In this document: in pieces, positions 25,554 to 34,347 of the stretch
Layout of the letters: the number at the start of each line of letters is the position of its first letter
Numbering within the stretch: the first letter of the stretch is position 1
Source of the DNA: Streptomyces sp. 840.1
Lineage (GTDB): Bacteria > Actinomycetota > Actinomycetes > Streptomycetales > Streptomycetaceae
NCBI RefSeq assembly: GCF_003751445.1
Contig: NZ_RJUU01000003.1
Coordinates: 186,001-250,000 of the forward strand
Direction: 5' to 3'
DNA: 64,000 nucleotides
Translations under genes and position numbers: made by a program
The notes under the pieces: generated by a model
Database searches by the model: none
Seen by the model: the letters and a program-made list of their open reading frames with translations, nothing else
Told to the model about the DNA's origin: nothing

Positions 25554-26522
25554 ATGCGCATGCGCCCCACTCTGAGCTGGGCCCCCACCGGGGACCTGCC
25601 GCCCGCCACCACCGCCCTGGAGCCGATCACCGATGCGCTGGGCGCAGGCGGTGTGCTGGTGCTCAGCGGGGCCGGGATCTCCACGGAGTCGGGCATCCCC
25701 GACTACCGGGGCGAGGGCGGGAGCCTGAGCCGGCACACCCCGATGACGTATCAGGACTTCACCGCGAGCGCCCAGGCCAGGCGCAGGTACTGGGCGCGCA
25801 GCCACCTCGGCTGGCGCACCTTCGGCCGGGCCCGGCCCAACGCGGGACACCGGGCGGTGGCCGCGTTCGGGCGGCAGGGCCTGCTGTCCGGGCTGATCAC
25901 CCAGAACGTCGACGGCCTGCACCAGTCAGCCGGCAGCGAGGGCGTGGTGGAACTCCACGGAAGCCTGGACCGGGTCGTCTGCCTCTCCTGCGGCACGATC
26001 AGCTCTCGCCGCGACCTCGCCCGCCGGCTGGAGGAGGCCAACCCGGGCTTCGGGCCGGTGGCCGCCGCGATCAACCCGGACGGCGACGCCGACCTCACCG
26101 ACGAACAGGTCGGGGACTTCCGGGTGGTGCCGTGCACGGTCTGCGACGGGGTCCTCAAACCGGACGTGGTGTTCTTCGGCGAGGCCGTGCCGCCCCGGCG
26201 GGTCGAGCACTGCCGCGAACTGGTCCGCGAGGCCTCCTCGCTGCTGGTCCTGGGCTCCTCGCTGACGGTGATGTCCGGGCTCCGGTTCGTCCGCCAGGCG
26301 GACCAGGCCGGTACGCCGGTACTGATCGTCAACCGGGACCCCACCAGGGGCGACCGGCACGCCGTCACCCGTGTCGCGCTCCCGCTGGGAGACGCGCTCA
26401 CCGCTGTGGCCGGCCGGATGGGCGTCCCCGTCGACGACGGCAGGGCGGCGTACAGCGAACCTGCCATCGAAGGAGATCCATGTCCCGGACGAACCGCTCC
26501 CCCTTCCTCCTCGCCGGGCTGA
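25554..26522 (+). CDS. Sir2-family NAD-dependent protein deacylase
   Basis: 322 residues. NAD-binding motif GAGISTESGIPDYRG (39-53), TQNVDGLH (116-123), catalytic His135 in LHGSLD, and the zinc cysteines CLSC (143, 146) and CTVC (194, 197), then GSSLTVMSG and the VNRDPT segment. All key sirtuin residues are present. It removes acyl groups from lysine using NAD. The ATG follows TACTCT (25542-25547) by six bases, so transcription is probably leaderless and independent of the upstream operon. Its 3' end overlaps the DoxX-like gene by about 43 bases. Confidence 0.9.
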   Translation: MRMRPTLSWAPTGDLPPATTALEPITDALGAGGVLVLSGAGISTESGIPDYRGEGGSLSRHTPMTYQDFTASAQARRRYWARSHLGWRTFGRARPNAGHRAVAAFGRQGLLSGLITQNVDGLHQSAGSEGVVELHGSLDRVVCLSCGTISSRRDLARRLEEANPGFGPVAAAINPDGDADLTDEQVGDFRVVPCTVCDGVLKPDVVFFGEAVPPRRVEHCRELVREASSLLVLGSSLTVMSGLRFVRQADQAGTPVLIVNRDPTRGDRHAVTRVALPLGDALTAVAGRMGVPVDDGRAAYSEPAIEGDPCPGRTAPPSSSPG

Positions 26523-26869
26523 TGGCCGGGGCCGGGGCTCTCCACCTGGCGGCGCCGAAGGTGTTCGACGGGACCGTGCCGAGGGCGCTGCCCGGTCCGG
26601 CGCGTGCGTGGACGTACGGGAGCGGGGTGGTCGAGTTCGCGCTCGCCGCCGGGCTCGTCCACCCCCGGACGCGGCGCGTCGCGGCCCGCGCGACCGCCGG
26701 ATTCTTCGTCGCCGTCTTTCCCGCCAACGTGCAGATGGCCCTCGACGCGCGGAACCGCCCCGCCCTGTCGAGGGCCGCGACCCTCGGCCGGTTGCCCCTG
26801 CAGATTCCCCTGGTCATGTGGGCCCGCAAGGTCGCCCGTGCCGAGGGCGCTTCACCGGACTGCCGCTGA
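26480..26869 (+). CDS. DoxX-like small membrane protein
   Basis: 129 residues, four hydrophobic segments. LAGLMAGAGALHLAAPKVFDGTVP, VVEFALAAGLVH, FFVAVFPANVQMAL and PLQIPLVMWARKV match the DoxX/DUF4267-like layout of short four-helix membrane proteins. Function unknown; relatives are linked to redox or small-molecule handling. AAGGAG lies just before the ATG, and the gene begins inside the end of the sirtuin gene, suggesting co-translation. Confidence 0.75.
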   Translation: MSRTNRSPFLLAGLMAGAGALHLAAPKVFDGTVPRALPGPARAWTYGSGVVEFALAAGLVHPRTRRVAARATAGFFVAVFPANVQMALDARNRPALSRAATLGRLPLQIPLVMWARKVARAEGASPDCR

Positions 26870-26874
26870 CCGGA

Positions 26875-27324
26875 TCAGCGGACCTCGGTGACCCGGTGCT
26901 CCTTCAACTTCGCGCAGTTGGAGTTCTCCACCGACACGTACACGTTGCCGATGCTGCCGCCCCAGCTCACGCAGTGGCCACGGCCGTAGACGTAGCCGGG
27001 CCCCGCGTAGGACGTGTAGTTGCCGGAGTCTCCGGCCCACTCGTCGGTGTCGGGGACGTAGACGGACGTGGACATGCTCTTGGCCGTGCCGGGGTTGGCA
27101 CGGATGGTCGCGACGCAGTTCTTGCCGTTCACGGAGTTGTAGGTCAGGTAGACGGTGCCCTGCGAGCCGACGGGTGCCGAGTTCACAGTCTTGTAGGCGC
27201 TGCCGCAGACCCCCTGCGGTGTGACGTTGGGTGCGGCCGACGCGGTCGTGCTGAGCACAGCGGTGGTGCCCAGTACCAGCGTGGCCAACGCCCCGACAGT
27301 CGCGACATTACGTACGCTTCGCAT
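26875..27324 (-). CDS. sapA: Spore-associated protein A homologue
   Basis: 149 residues. A signal peptide (MRSVRNVATVGALATLVLGT) with AxA cleavage near residue 31 precedes a Cys-containing mature domain (VTPQGVCGSAYKTVNSAPV, GQTVYLTYNSVNG-like, YGRGHCVSWGGSIG, ENSNCAKLKEH). The sequence fits SapA, a protein found on Streptomyces spores; its molecular role is unclear. AAGGGGG precedes the ATG at 27324; a longer frame upstream is not convincing. Convergent with the DoxX-like gene, only five bases apart. Confidence 0.8.
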   Translation of the reverse strand: MRSVRNVATVGALATLVLGTTAVLSTTASAAPNVTPQGVCGSAYKTVNSAPVGSQGTVYLTYNSVNGKNCVATIRANPGTAKSMSTSVYVPDTDEWAGDSGNYTSYAGPGYVYGRGHCVSWGGSIGNVYVSVENSNCAKLKEHRVTEVR

Positions 27325-27493
27325 ATATCCCCCTTGTGGTTCCGAGAGCGGATTACTCCCACTTGATGTGACCCTCGAACGACAAGGATGGTTGTGCCGG
27401 ATCCACCCGCAGATGCCGAAGCACTGGCGTTCGACACCACTCGGAGAAAGTTCCGCCGGGACCGGTCCGTTTCCGCAGCTCACCGGAGCGGAT

Positions 27494-27509
27494 AAAGGTC
27501 TAGACCACT
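27494..27509. promoter_or_regulatory. DasR-responsive element (dre)-like site
   Basis: AAAGGTCTAGACCACT, matching 14 of 16 positions of the dre consensus AGTGGTCTAGACCACT, with the palindromic core GGTCTAGACC intact. It lies 120 bases before the GH25 gene and 170 before sapA, in the divergent spacer. DasR is the GntR-type GlcNAc regulator of Streptomyces. Confidence 0.6.
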
Positions 27510-27628
27510 AATGAATCGGAAAACTATTTACCATCCGCACCCCCCTGTGGCTCACTGTGTCGTGTTCGCGTCATGTGGACGCGCGTAGATCCTCTGCACC
27601 TCTCCCCCCCACCGAGCAGGAGGAATCC

Positions 27629-28513
27629 ATGCTTCCCCACCGCCTCTCCCTCAAGTCCGCGCAGCCAAGACTCACCGTGGCCGGTGTCCTCGGCATGAGC
27701 GCGGCGCTGACGCTCAGTCTGATGTCGGGCACCGCCGCCTCGGCGCCGCTGCCCTCCGACAGCACCGTGCCGCTGGGCAAGGGCTACATGGGCGTGGGAT
27801 ACGTCCAGGACAGCAAGGACTTCAAGCCGGACACCCGGCAGCTGGGCCTCGGCTCGGAGCCGGACGCAAACCTCCTGGCGAACCCCGTGGGGATGGACGT
27901 CTCCAGCTACCAGGGCAGCATCAACTGGACCTCGGTGCGCGGCGCGGGCATCGAGTTCGCCTGGATGAAGGCGACCGAGGGCACCACGTACAAGGACCCG
28001 ACCTTCAGCACCAACTACCTGGGCGCCTACAACGCCGGGGTGATCCGGGGCGCGTACCACTACGGGCGTCCCGACGTGTCCGGCGGCGCGGCGCAGGCGA
28101 ACTTCTTCGCCGACAACGGCGGCGCCTGGTCCCGCGACAACCTGACGCTCCCCGGCGTACTGGACATCGAGGGCACCTGCTACGGCAAGACGCCCGCCGC
28201 GATGCAGTCCTGGATCCTCGACTTCTACAACACGTACAAGGCGCGCACCGGCCGTGACGTCGTCATCTACACCAGCCCCAGCTGGTGGAACTCGTGCACC
28301 GGCGGCTGGAGCGGGATGTCCGCCAGGAGTCCGCTGTGGGTGGCCCACTGGACCTCCGCCGGCAGCCCCAGCATCCCGACGGGCTTCCCCTTCTGGACGG
28401 TCTGGCAGTACACGTCGACCGGCTCGGTCAGCGGCATCTCCGGGAACGTCGACCGCGACCGGTTCAGCGGTGACCGCTCCCGCCTGCTGGCCCTCGCCAA
28501 CAACACGCCGTGA
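27629..28513 (+). CDS. Secreted GH25 muramidase (lysozyme)
   Basis: 294 residues. Signal peptide with core VAGVLGMSAALTLSLMSGTA, cleavage near residue 39. The GH25 domain runs from about 88 to the end: GMDVSSYQG with catalytic Asp90, FAWMKATEGTTYKDPTF, GAYHYGRPD, PGVLDIEG with Asp179 and Glu181, YTSPSWWNSC and WTVWQYTSTGSVSGISGNVD. It closely resembles Streptomyces 1,4-beta-N-acetylmuramidase. It cleaves peptidoglycan between MurNAc and GlcNAc outside the cell. AGGAGG precedes the ATG. The GH3 gene follows in the same direction, and the upstream dre-like site suggests GlcNAc control. Confidence 0.9.
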   Translation: MLPHRLSLKSAQPRLTVAGVLGMSAALTLSLMSGTAASAPLPSDSTVPLGKGYMGVGYVQDSKDFKPDTRQLGLGSEPDANLLANPVGMDVSSYQGSINWTSVRGAGIEFAWMKATEGTTYKDPTFSTNYLGAYNAGVIRGAYHYGRPDVSGGAAQANFFADNGGAWSRDNLTLPGVLDIEGTCYGKTPAAMQSWILDFYNTYKARTGRDVVIYTSPSWWNSCTGGWSGMSARSPLWVAHWTSAGSPSIPTGFPFWTVWQYTSTGSVSGISGNVDRDRFSGDRSRLLALANNTP

Positions 28514-28626
28514 GGGCGGACCCCGGGGTGCGGTGACCGCGGGCGCGGTGACCGCCCCCCCGGGGCCGGCTCAGGCAGGTGGCCCGGCCGGGCCCGGCCG
28601 GGCGAGATCTCGCGAAGGAGAGACGC

Positions 28627-29769
28627 ATGAGCTCGACACCACGGCCGATCAGCAGGCGCGGCGCCCTGTTCGCCGGAACCGCTGCCCTGGCGGGAGGACT
28701 GGGATTGGCAGGCCGTACGGAAGCGGCCGTGCGCCTGCCGGAGAGCGCGCGCCTCCCCTTCACCGCCCTGACCCCGGCGCAGCGCGCCGGTCAGTGTGTC
28801 ATCCACTCCTACCCCGGGCTCACGCCGCCGGCCCGGCTGATGGACGCGATCAGCGAGGGCCGCAGCGCCGGGGTGATCTTCTTCACGGAGAACATCAGGA
28901 GCCTGAGCCAGATCGAGGGAGTCATCCAGGAGATGAACGCGGCGAACGCCGATGCCCCCCTGGGCGCCCCGCTGCTCCTGATGACCGACCAGGAAGGCGG
29001 CATGGTGCGCCGTCTGCCCGGTGAGCCGGTGCTGTCCGCGAAGGACGTGGGTGCCTCTGCGGATCCGGAGGGGCAGGCGGAGTTCACCGGAGCCGGGGCC
29101 GGCATGAACCTCGCGGGCGTCGGCATGAACGTCAATCTGGCACCGGTCCTGGACGTGTACCGCACGGCGGGCGACTTCACCGACCAGTACGAGCGGTCCT
29201 ACAGCGAGGACCCGGACGCGGTGGCGTCCTGCGGCTCGGCGTTCATCACCGCGCAGCAGGGTGCCGGGGTCGCGGCCACCGCCAAGCACTTCCCCGGCCT
29301 CGGTCCCGCCTCCGCGAGCCAGAACACCGACCTGGGCCCCGTAACGCTCACCACTTCCGCCTCGACGCTCCGCAGCGTCGACGAGGCGCCGTACCGGGCG
29401 GCGATCTCCGCCGGGACCGAGCTCGTCATGCTGTCCTGGGCCGTCTACCGGGCACTGGACGCGAACCGGCCCGCCGGTCTGTCCCCCACCGTGATCGGCG
29501 AGCTGCGCGACCGGCTCGGCTTCCGGGGCGTGACCGTCACCGACGCCCTGGAGGCCGGTGCCCTCAAGGCCTACGGCTCCACGGCGCAGCGTGCCGTCCT
29601 GGCCGCGGCGGCCGGTATGGACCTGGTCCTGTGCTCGGCCCGGGACGCCGCTCAGGGGGATGCGGCGGTGACCGCGCTGGGCGAGGCGCTGACGGCGGGC
29701 ACTCTCGACGGAGCCGCTTTCGACGCGGGTGCGGGGCGTGTCAGGGCGCTCCGGAACGGCCTGGCCTGA
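28627..29769 (+). CDS. Secreted GH3 beta-N-acetylhexosaminidase-like hydrolase
   Basis: 380 residues with a twin-arginine-like signal (ISRRGALFAGTAALAGG). The GH3 barrel shows LLMTDQEGGMVRRLPG, GMNVNLAPVLDV, AATAKHFPGLG (the KHFPG motif of NagZ-type enzymes) and VTVTDALEAGA with the nucleophile Asp306. The general acid His-Asp loop is in GLGPASASQNTD, which is somewhat atypical because the His after KHFPG is Leu. Likely removes GlcNAc from muropeptides released by the GH25 enzyme. GAAGGAG lies six bases before the ATG. Confidence 0.8.
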   Translation: MSSTPRPISRRGALFAGTAALAGGLGLAGRTEAAVRLPESARLPFTALTPAQRAGQCVIHSYPGLTPPARLMDAISEGRSAGVIFFTENIRSLSQIEGVIQEMNAANADAPLGAPLLLMTDQEGGMVRRLPGEPVLSAKDVGASADPEGQAEFTGAGAGMNLAGVGMNVNLAPVLDVYRTAGDFTDQYERSYSEDPDAVASCGSAFITAQQGAGVAATAKHFPGLGPASASQNTDLGPVTLTTSASTLRSVDEAPYRAAISAGTELVMLSWAVYRALDANRPAGLSPTVIGELRDRLGFRGVTVTDALEAGALKAYGSTAQRAVLAAAAGMDLVLCSARDAAQGDAAVTALGEALTAGTLDGAAFDAGAGRVRALRNGLA

Positions 29770-29939
29770 GTCCCGGCCCGGCGGCCGATCTCGCGGCCGC
29801 TATCGGTTCGATCACGCCAAGGTCCGGCCAAGGACCGGTAATAGAGTCACCTGATAGCTTAGGCCGAATCGCAGGCCGGAACGGAGGTACGAGGGGCAGG
29901 TCCGACCCTGACCCGGGCAAGGACACCCCTCAGATCACG

Positions 29940-30749
29940 ATGCTGCAAGTACACAAGCTTGAGCGCTACAAGGACGATCAGGGAAACGAGATCGTCTATG
30001 ACGGCGAGATCCGTGACGCCAAGATCGATATCCGGTTCAAGGGATCGAACAACAGACTTGTCATCAGCCCCAAGGCTGACGTCAAGGATCTGCTTGTCAC
30101 CTTCACCGGGGACAACGGTCAGATCGACATCGAGCAGACCACGAAGAAGCGCGCAGGTCTCCGCTTCGAACTGCGCTGCGGGCACGAGTCCCGGATCCGG
30201 ATCGGCGAGAACGTGGGCTGTGCCGGCCGCACCTTCCTCTCCGCCGTCGAGGGCGTGTCGGTGACGATCGGTGCCGATGTGATGTTCGCCAAGAACATCG
30301 AGGTGCGCGGCGACGACACCCACCCGATCTTCGACGTGCACACCGAGAAGCGGGTGAACCCGTCGCAGTCGATCGTGGTGGGCGAGCACGTCTGGATCGC
30401 CAAGCACGCGGTCGTGATGGGCGGTGTCACCATCGGCAACGGCTCGGTGATCGGCTTCCGCTCCATCGTCACCTCGTCCATACCCAACAACTGCATCGCG
30501 GTGGGAGCGCCTGCGCGGGTGGTGCGGCGGGACATCGCCTGGGAGCGTCCCGAGGTCGTTTCCCGCAGCCCCAACGAGCTGTATCCGCGCAAGGGCGAGA
30601 AGTCCGCGCAGTACTGGAACCCCACCTCCGGGGAGGACGTCGCGGGGAAGCCGGTCATCCGTCAGCAGCCGAAGGCTCAGCGGCGGTTGCTGACCCGGGT
30701 ACTGCCGGCTCCGGTGCGGCGGATGGCCAAGAAGTTCCGATCCGCCTGA
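29940..30749 (+). CDS. Left-handed beta-helix (hexapeptide) acyltransferase
   Basis: 269 residues. The first half is beta-rich (VYDGEIRDAKIDIRFKGSNN). The second has the hexapeptide-repeat pattern of LbH acetyltransferases: SVTIGADVMFAKNIEVRGDD, IVVGEHVWIAKHAVVMGGVT, IGNGSVIGFRSIVTSSIPNN and VGAPARVVRRDI, ending as in CatB/maltose O-acetyltransferase-like enzymes. It probably transfers an acetyl or similar group to a surface glycan or polymer; the polymer genes lie convergently next to it. The conserved catalytic His is likely in DDTHPIFDVHTEK. Confidence 0.8.
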   Translation: MLQVHKLERYKDDQGNEIVYDGEIRDAKIDIRFKGSNNRLVISPKADVKDLLVTFTGDNGQIDIEQTTKKRAGLRFELRCGHESRIRIGENVGCAGRTFLSAVEGVSVTIGADVMFAKNIEVRGDDTHPIFDVHTEKRVNPSQSIVVGEHVWIAKHAVVMGGVTIGNGSVIGFRSIVTSSIPNNCIAVGAPARVVRRDIAWERPEVVSRSPNELYPRKGEKSAQYWNPTSGEDVAGKPVIRQQPKAQRRLLTRVLPAPVRRMAKKFRSA

Positions 30750-30780
30750 CGCGCACACCCGCCGCGCTTCGGTGACATCG

Positions 30781-30832
30781 CGCGAAACGGCCTCGGCCCC
30801 GGACGGAAGTCCGGGGCCGAGGCCGTTTCGCG
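30781..30832. terminator. Perfect 24-bp bidirectional terminator hairpin
   Basis: Left arm 30781-30804 begins CGCGAAACGGCCTCGG; the right arm 30809-30832 is its exact reverse complement, with loop GGAA. Lies between convergent genes (acyltransferase and epimerase) and should stop both. Confidence 0.85.
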
Positions 30833-30853
30833 TACGCGCGGTGTACGGATTCG

Positions 30854-31927
30854 CTAGAGCGCCGGGGCGCTCGTCTCGAGGTGCGTCACCATGCGGTTGA
30901 GCCCGGTCGGCAGATCGACGACCGCGCTCCAGCCGAGTGCGGCGAGCCGTGCGCTGTCCAGCCCCTGCTTCTTGGTCAGGCTGTAGGCGCGTGCGTCGGA
31001 CTCGTTGGTGAAGCGGAGCTGCTGCCCGCGCTCCGGGCGTACCTGGGTGAACAGCTCGGCCAGCCGCCGGATCGAGACCAGCCCGGCCGGGTCCGCGACG
31101 TTGTAGGCCACCTGGTCGCCACGGAGCAGGGCGTAGAACAGTCCCGCGATGGCGTCGGCCACGTAGGTGTAGGTCCGTACGCCGGAACCGTCGCTGTTCA
31201 GCACGATGTCCTTGCCGGCCACGACGTTCGCCGCGAAGTCGGCCTGCACGCGTCCGTCGTCGAGGGCCATCCCCGGCCCGTAGACGTGACCGAACCTGAC
31301 GGCGCGGCTGTCGATGCCGTACTGCGCCTGGTAGGTCGCGCAGATCGTCTCGGCGGCGCGCTTGCCCTCGGCGTAGCAGGCCCGGGGGTTGAGGATGTCG
31401 AAGCCGCCGTAGCTCTGCTCGTCGATCAGTTCGGTCTCCGGGGGCTGGGCCCCGTAGACCTCCGCCGAGGACATCAGCACGAATCCCCGGCTGGCCTTCT
31501 CGACACAGAGGTCGAGAAGGTTGAAGGTGCCCAGCAGGTTCGCCTTGATCGTCATGACGGGCTGGCTGCCGTGCAGGGCGGGCCGTGCCGCGCTCGCCCC
31601 GTGGATCACGTAGTCGACGGGGCCCGGCAGTTCGAGCGGGGCCGAGACGTCCTGGACGACCAGGTTGAAGTCCGGGCGGTCCAGGACGTCCGCCAGCAGC
31701 AGCCGGGCCTTCTCCTCGTTGCGCACCAGGCCGTGCACGGTGATGCCCGCGCCGTGCCGGTCGTTCAGTGCGAGCAGCGTGTAGACGACGTACGACGGCA
31801 GCATGCCGCTCGCACCGGTGACCAGCACGGTGCGGCCGGAGAGCTCGCCCCACGGCAGGTCACGGTCGAGGATCTCGTCGAGGTCGTGCGCCACGACGGG
31901 ACTGGAAACGGTGGTCAATGGAATCAC
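30854..31927 (-). CDS. NAD-dependent epimerase/dehydratase (extended SDR)
   Basis: 357 residues from a GTG whose bases overlap the stop of the upstream cytidylyltransferase gene (GTGA). Rossmann motif TVLVTGASGMLPSYVV (34-49), LMSSAEVYG with the active-site Ser, YAEGK with catalytic Tyr185 and Lys189, and RFGHVYGPGM after it. This is the sugar-nucleotide SDR pattern (dTDP-glucose dehydratase/UDP-glucuronate decarboxylase group). Coupled to the TarI-like gene, so it probably works on the same CDP-activated polyol or sugar, in wall or capsule polymer synthesis. The precise reaction is open. Confidence 0.85.
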   Translation of the reverse strand: MIPLTTVSSPVVAHDLDEILDRDLPWGELSGRTVLVTGASGMLPSYVVYTLLALNDRHGAGITVHGLVRNEEKARLLLADVLDRPDFNLVVQDVSAPLELPGPVDYVIHGASAARPALHGSQPVMTIKANLLGTFNLLDLCVEKASRGFVLMSSAEVYGAQPPETELIDEQSYGGFDILNPRACYAEGKRAAETICATYQAQYGIDSRAVRFGHVYGPGMALDDGRVQADFAANVVAGKDIVLNSDGSGVRTYTYVADAIAGLFYALLRGDQVAYNVADPAGLVSIRRLAELFTQVRPERGQQLRFTNESDARAYSLTKKQGLDSARLAALGWSAVVDLPTGLNRMVTHLETSAPAL

Positions 31928-32640
31928 GTACCCACGATCTGCTGGTTTTCGAGAATCTCGAAGAACGTCCGGCACAGGTAGAAGTCCTCGGACGTCGTGA
32001 TCTTGATGTTCGAGCGGGGGCCGACCACCCGGTAGATCTTGCGCCCGTAGCGGTGCATGAGGGAGCAGGAGTCGATGGTGTCGTGCTCGCCCTCCTCGAC
32101 CGCCCGGTCGTACAGGGAGAGGATCTCGCCGAGCCGGAAGCTCTGCGGGGCCTGCGCGGCGTAGATGTGGTCGCGCGGGATCACGTCGTCGATGTGCTCG
32201 TACTCACTCGACACCACGGTCTCGTTGAACTTGGTGCAGGTGATGGCCGAGCCGTGCTCGCGGACCGTCTCGATGTTGGCGGTGATCAGCTTGGCGTCGA
32301 TCAGCGGCCGTACGCCGTCGTGCACGAGCACGACGGTGTCGTCGGGGCACTCCTCGGCGACCGTCCTGAGCGCGTTGTGCCGCGACTCCTGACCGGTCTT
32401 CCCGCCGTCGATGATCCACTTGACCTTCTGGATCTCGTACCGCTTGAGGAGCTTCTCCATCAGTTCGCGGTACTCGGGGAGTATCGCGATGGCTATGCCG
32501 TCTATCTCGGGGTGCGCCTCGAAGTGCTCAAGGGTGTGGATGATGATCGGCTTGCCGTGGATCTCCAGGAACTGCTTGGGGAGAGCACGGCTGTTCATCC
32601 TCGAACCAATGCCGCCGGCGAAAAGCAGGGCAACGTTCAC
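31924..32640 (-). CDS. TarI/IspD-family cytidylyltransferase
   Basis: 238 residues, GTG start with GGAGGA inside the end of the upstream gene. The CTP-binding N-terminus is LLFAGGIGSRM (5-15), then LPKQFLEIHGKPIIIHTLEHF, VLVHDGVRPLID and IYAAQAPQSFR, all shared by IspD and TarI. The pattern is closer to TarI (ribitol-5-phosphate cytidylyltransferase) and its position between a TagF-like polymerase and an epimerase supports CDP-polyol synthesis rather than isoprenoids. No TarJ reductase is adjacent. Confidence 0.8.
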   Translation of the reverse strand: MNVALLFAGGIGSRMNSRALPKQFLEIHGKPIIIHTLEHFEAHPEIDGIAIAILPEYRELMEKLLKRYEIQKVKWIIDGGKTGQESRHNALRTVAEECPDDTVVLVHDGVRPLIDAKLITANIETVREHGSAITCTKFNETVVSSEYEHIDDVIPRDHIYAAQAPQSFRLGEILSLYDRAVEEGEHDTIDSCSLMHRYGRKIYRVVGPRSNIKITTSEDFYLCRTFFEILENQQIVGT

Positions 32641-32643
32641 AGG

Positions 32644-34347
32644 TCATTCCTCCGACTGGTCGCTGAGCGGCTGGTCGCCCACCGCGGTGTTGTCCGGGAC
32701 GGTGTCCAGCCACTGGTGCTGACCACCTGTTTCACGGCCTCCGTGATCTCCGACGACCAGCCAGTCGATCACGCGGTCCGCCGAGTTGGTGTCGACGTAG
32801 TCGAAGTTCTCCCGCCGGAACTCCTCGACCTTGGAGAGGTCGAAGTCCTCGTCCTGCAGGGCCTTGAGCAGGTCGTCGAAGGTCACGCAGATCTTGCCGG
32901 GGGCGACGCTGTCGTAGTCGCGGTGGAACCCGCGGATCACCGAGTACGTGTCCTTGTCGTACGCGTAGAACAGGATCGGCTTGTCGAGCAGCGTGTACTC
33001 GTAGATGACCGACGAGTAGTCGGTGACGAGCACGTCGGTCACGTGCAGCAGGTCGTTCGTGTCGGGGAACGACGCGAAGTCGATCAGCCGGTCCGAGTAC
33101 TCGGCGGGGATCGGCGGGGGCTCCGAGATGAAGTGGTGCATCCGGAAGAGCACGACGTACTTCTCGCCGCAGACCTCGTGGAGCTTCTCGAAGTCGATGC
33201 GGTCGTAGTCGTAGTGCGCGTCGCTGATGCTCTTCCCGCGGAAGGTCGGCGCGAACAGCACGATCTTCTTGCCCCGGAACTGCGGGTAGGACGCGAAGAA
33301 GTCGTCCGTGACCTTCTGGGAGTGCTCCTCGTTGAGGAAGGTGTCGATACGCGGAAGGCCGGTCGGCACGACTGCCGTCTCCTCGACACCGAACGCCTCG
33401 GCGTACACCGGCACCAGGTGCTTGGACCCGGTGATGACGTAGGTGTACTTGCGGTGGGCGTTGGACAGCTTCGGCGAGCCGTACTTTCCGAACCTGCTGT
33501 AGCCGACCGCCTTGAAACCGCTTCCGGCGTGCCAGAGCTGAATTATCTTGGTTTCCGGCGAAATGGTCAGGTTGCCGAGAAGCCCGAAGTAGTCGTCCAT
33601 CAGCACGGTGTCCGACGTGGCGAGCAGATAGATGAGGCGGAGCGTGCTCCACTTGTTCGCCGTCGACGGTATTCGGAACGAGTGGTTGAACTTGTACTTC
33701 TTGTCGAGATCCCGCTCGATCATCCGGTCGTGGACCCGCGCCAGGTTGCCACCGAGGCCGGTGCGCATTTCCGAGGCGAAGAGAATCTTGTTCCCACGCG
33801 GCGGGTTCAGCCGGCGGGCGGCCCAGTAGAAGCGGTTGGCGAGCTTGCGTCGCCGGGCTCGCGGAAGCACCTTCAGTGCTATTCGCTTGCGTATGGGCTT
33901 CTTCGTCTTGCTCTTGCCCCCGCCGCCTCCGCGGAACAACTGGTATGTCCGCATGAGGAACTCGGGACTCTCGTCGTCGTCCGAAAGACCGAACGAAATG
34001 ACGTACACCGAGCGGTTGCGGTCGTAGAGGAAGACCCGGGAACTGACGTCGAGCCGGTCCGTCGCCTTGAGGTCGAAAGTGGCCCCCGGCAGACGCTCGT
34101 CACCGAGGACCGGAACGATCCGCCATGTGCCGTTGGGCACTTGACGCCGATCCTGAAAGTTGGTGACGTTGATATCCAAGCGGTGCTGTTCGGCGTCGAT
34201 TTGCCGAGAGTTAACCGGGAATTCGCGCCCGTTGTCAACAATCAGGAAGCTGAGAGCACTAGCATCCCCAGTAAAGTCCGAGACCTCCACAACGAGACTG
34301 AGGTGCACACGCTCCCAGGAAATCGTCGCTATTGAGCAACGCGCCAT
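32644..34347 (-). CDS. TagF-like CDP-polyol glycerophosphotransferase
   Basis: 567 residues from the ATG at 34347, which has GGAAGG six bases upstream. The N-terminal 170 residues form a beta-rich domain. The C-terminal catalytic domain has KIIQLWHAGSGFKAVGYSRFG, where TagF has a conserved His, VVPTGLPRIDTF, IVLFAPTFRG, LFRMHHF and DVLVTDYSSVIYEYTLLDKP, the CDP-glycerol/ribitol-binding motifs. It should extend a teichoic-acid-like poly(polyol phosphate) at the inner membrane face. First gene of a three-gene operon with the cytidylyltransferase (three-base gap) and epimerase. Confidence 0.85.
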   Translation of the reverse strand: MARCSIATISWERVHLSLVVEVSDFTGDASALSFLIVDNGREFPVNSRQIDAEQHRLDINVTNFQDRRQVPNGTWRIVPVLGDERLPGATFDLKATDRLDVSSRVFLYDRNRSVYVISFGLSDDDESPEFLMRTYQLFRGGGGGKSKTKKPIRKRIALKVLPRARRRKLANRFYWAARRLNPPRGNKILFASEMRTGLGGNLARVHDRMIERDLDKKYKFNHSFRIPSTANKWSTLRLIYLLATSDTVLMDDYFGLLGNLTISPETKIIQLWHAGSGFKAVGYSRFGKYGSPKLSNAHRKYTYVITGSKHLVPVYAEAFGVEETAVVPTGLPRIDTFLNEEHSQKVTDDFFASYPQFRGKKIVLFAPTFRGKSISDAHYDYDRIDFEKLHEVCGEKYVVLFRMHHFISEPPPIPAEYSDRLIDFASFPDTNDLLHVTDVLVTDYSSVIYEYTLLDKPILFYAYDKDTYSVIRGFHRDYDSVAPGKICVTFDDLLKALQDEDFDLSKVEEFRRENFDYVDTNSADRVIDWLVVGDHGGRETGGQHQWLDTVPDNTAVGDQPLSDQSEE

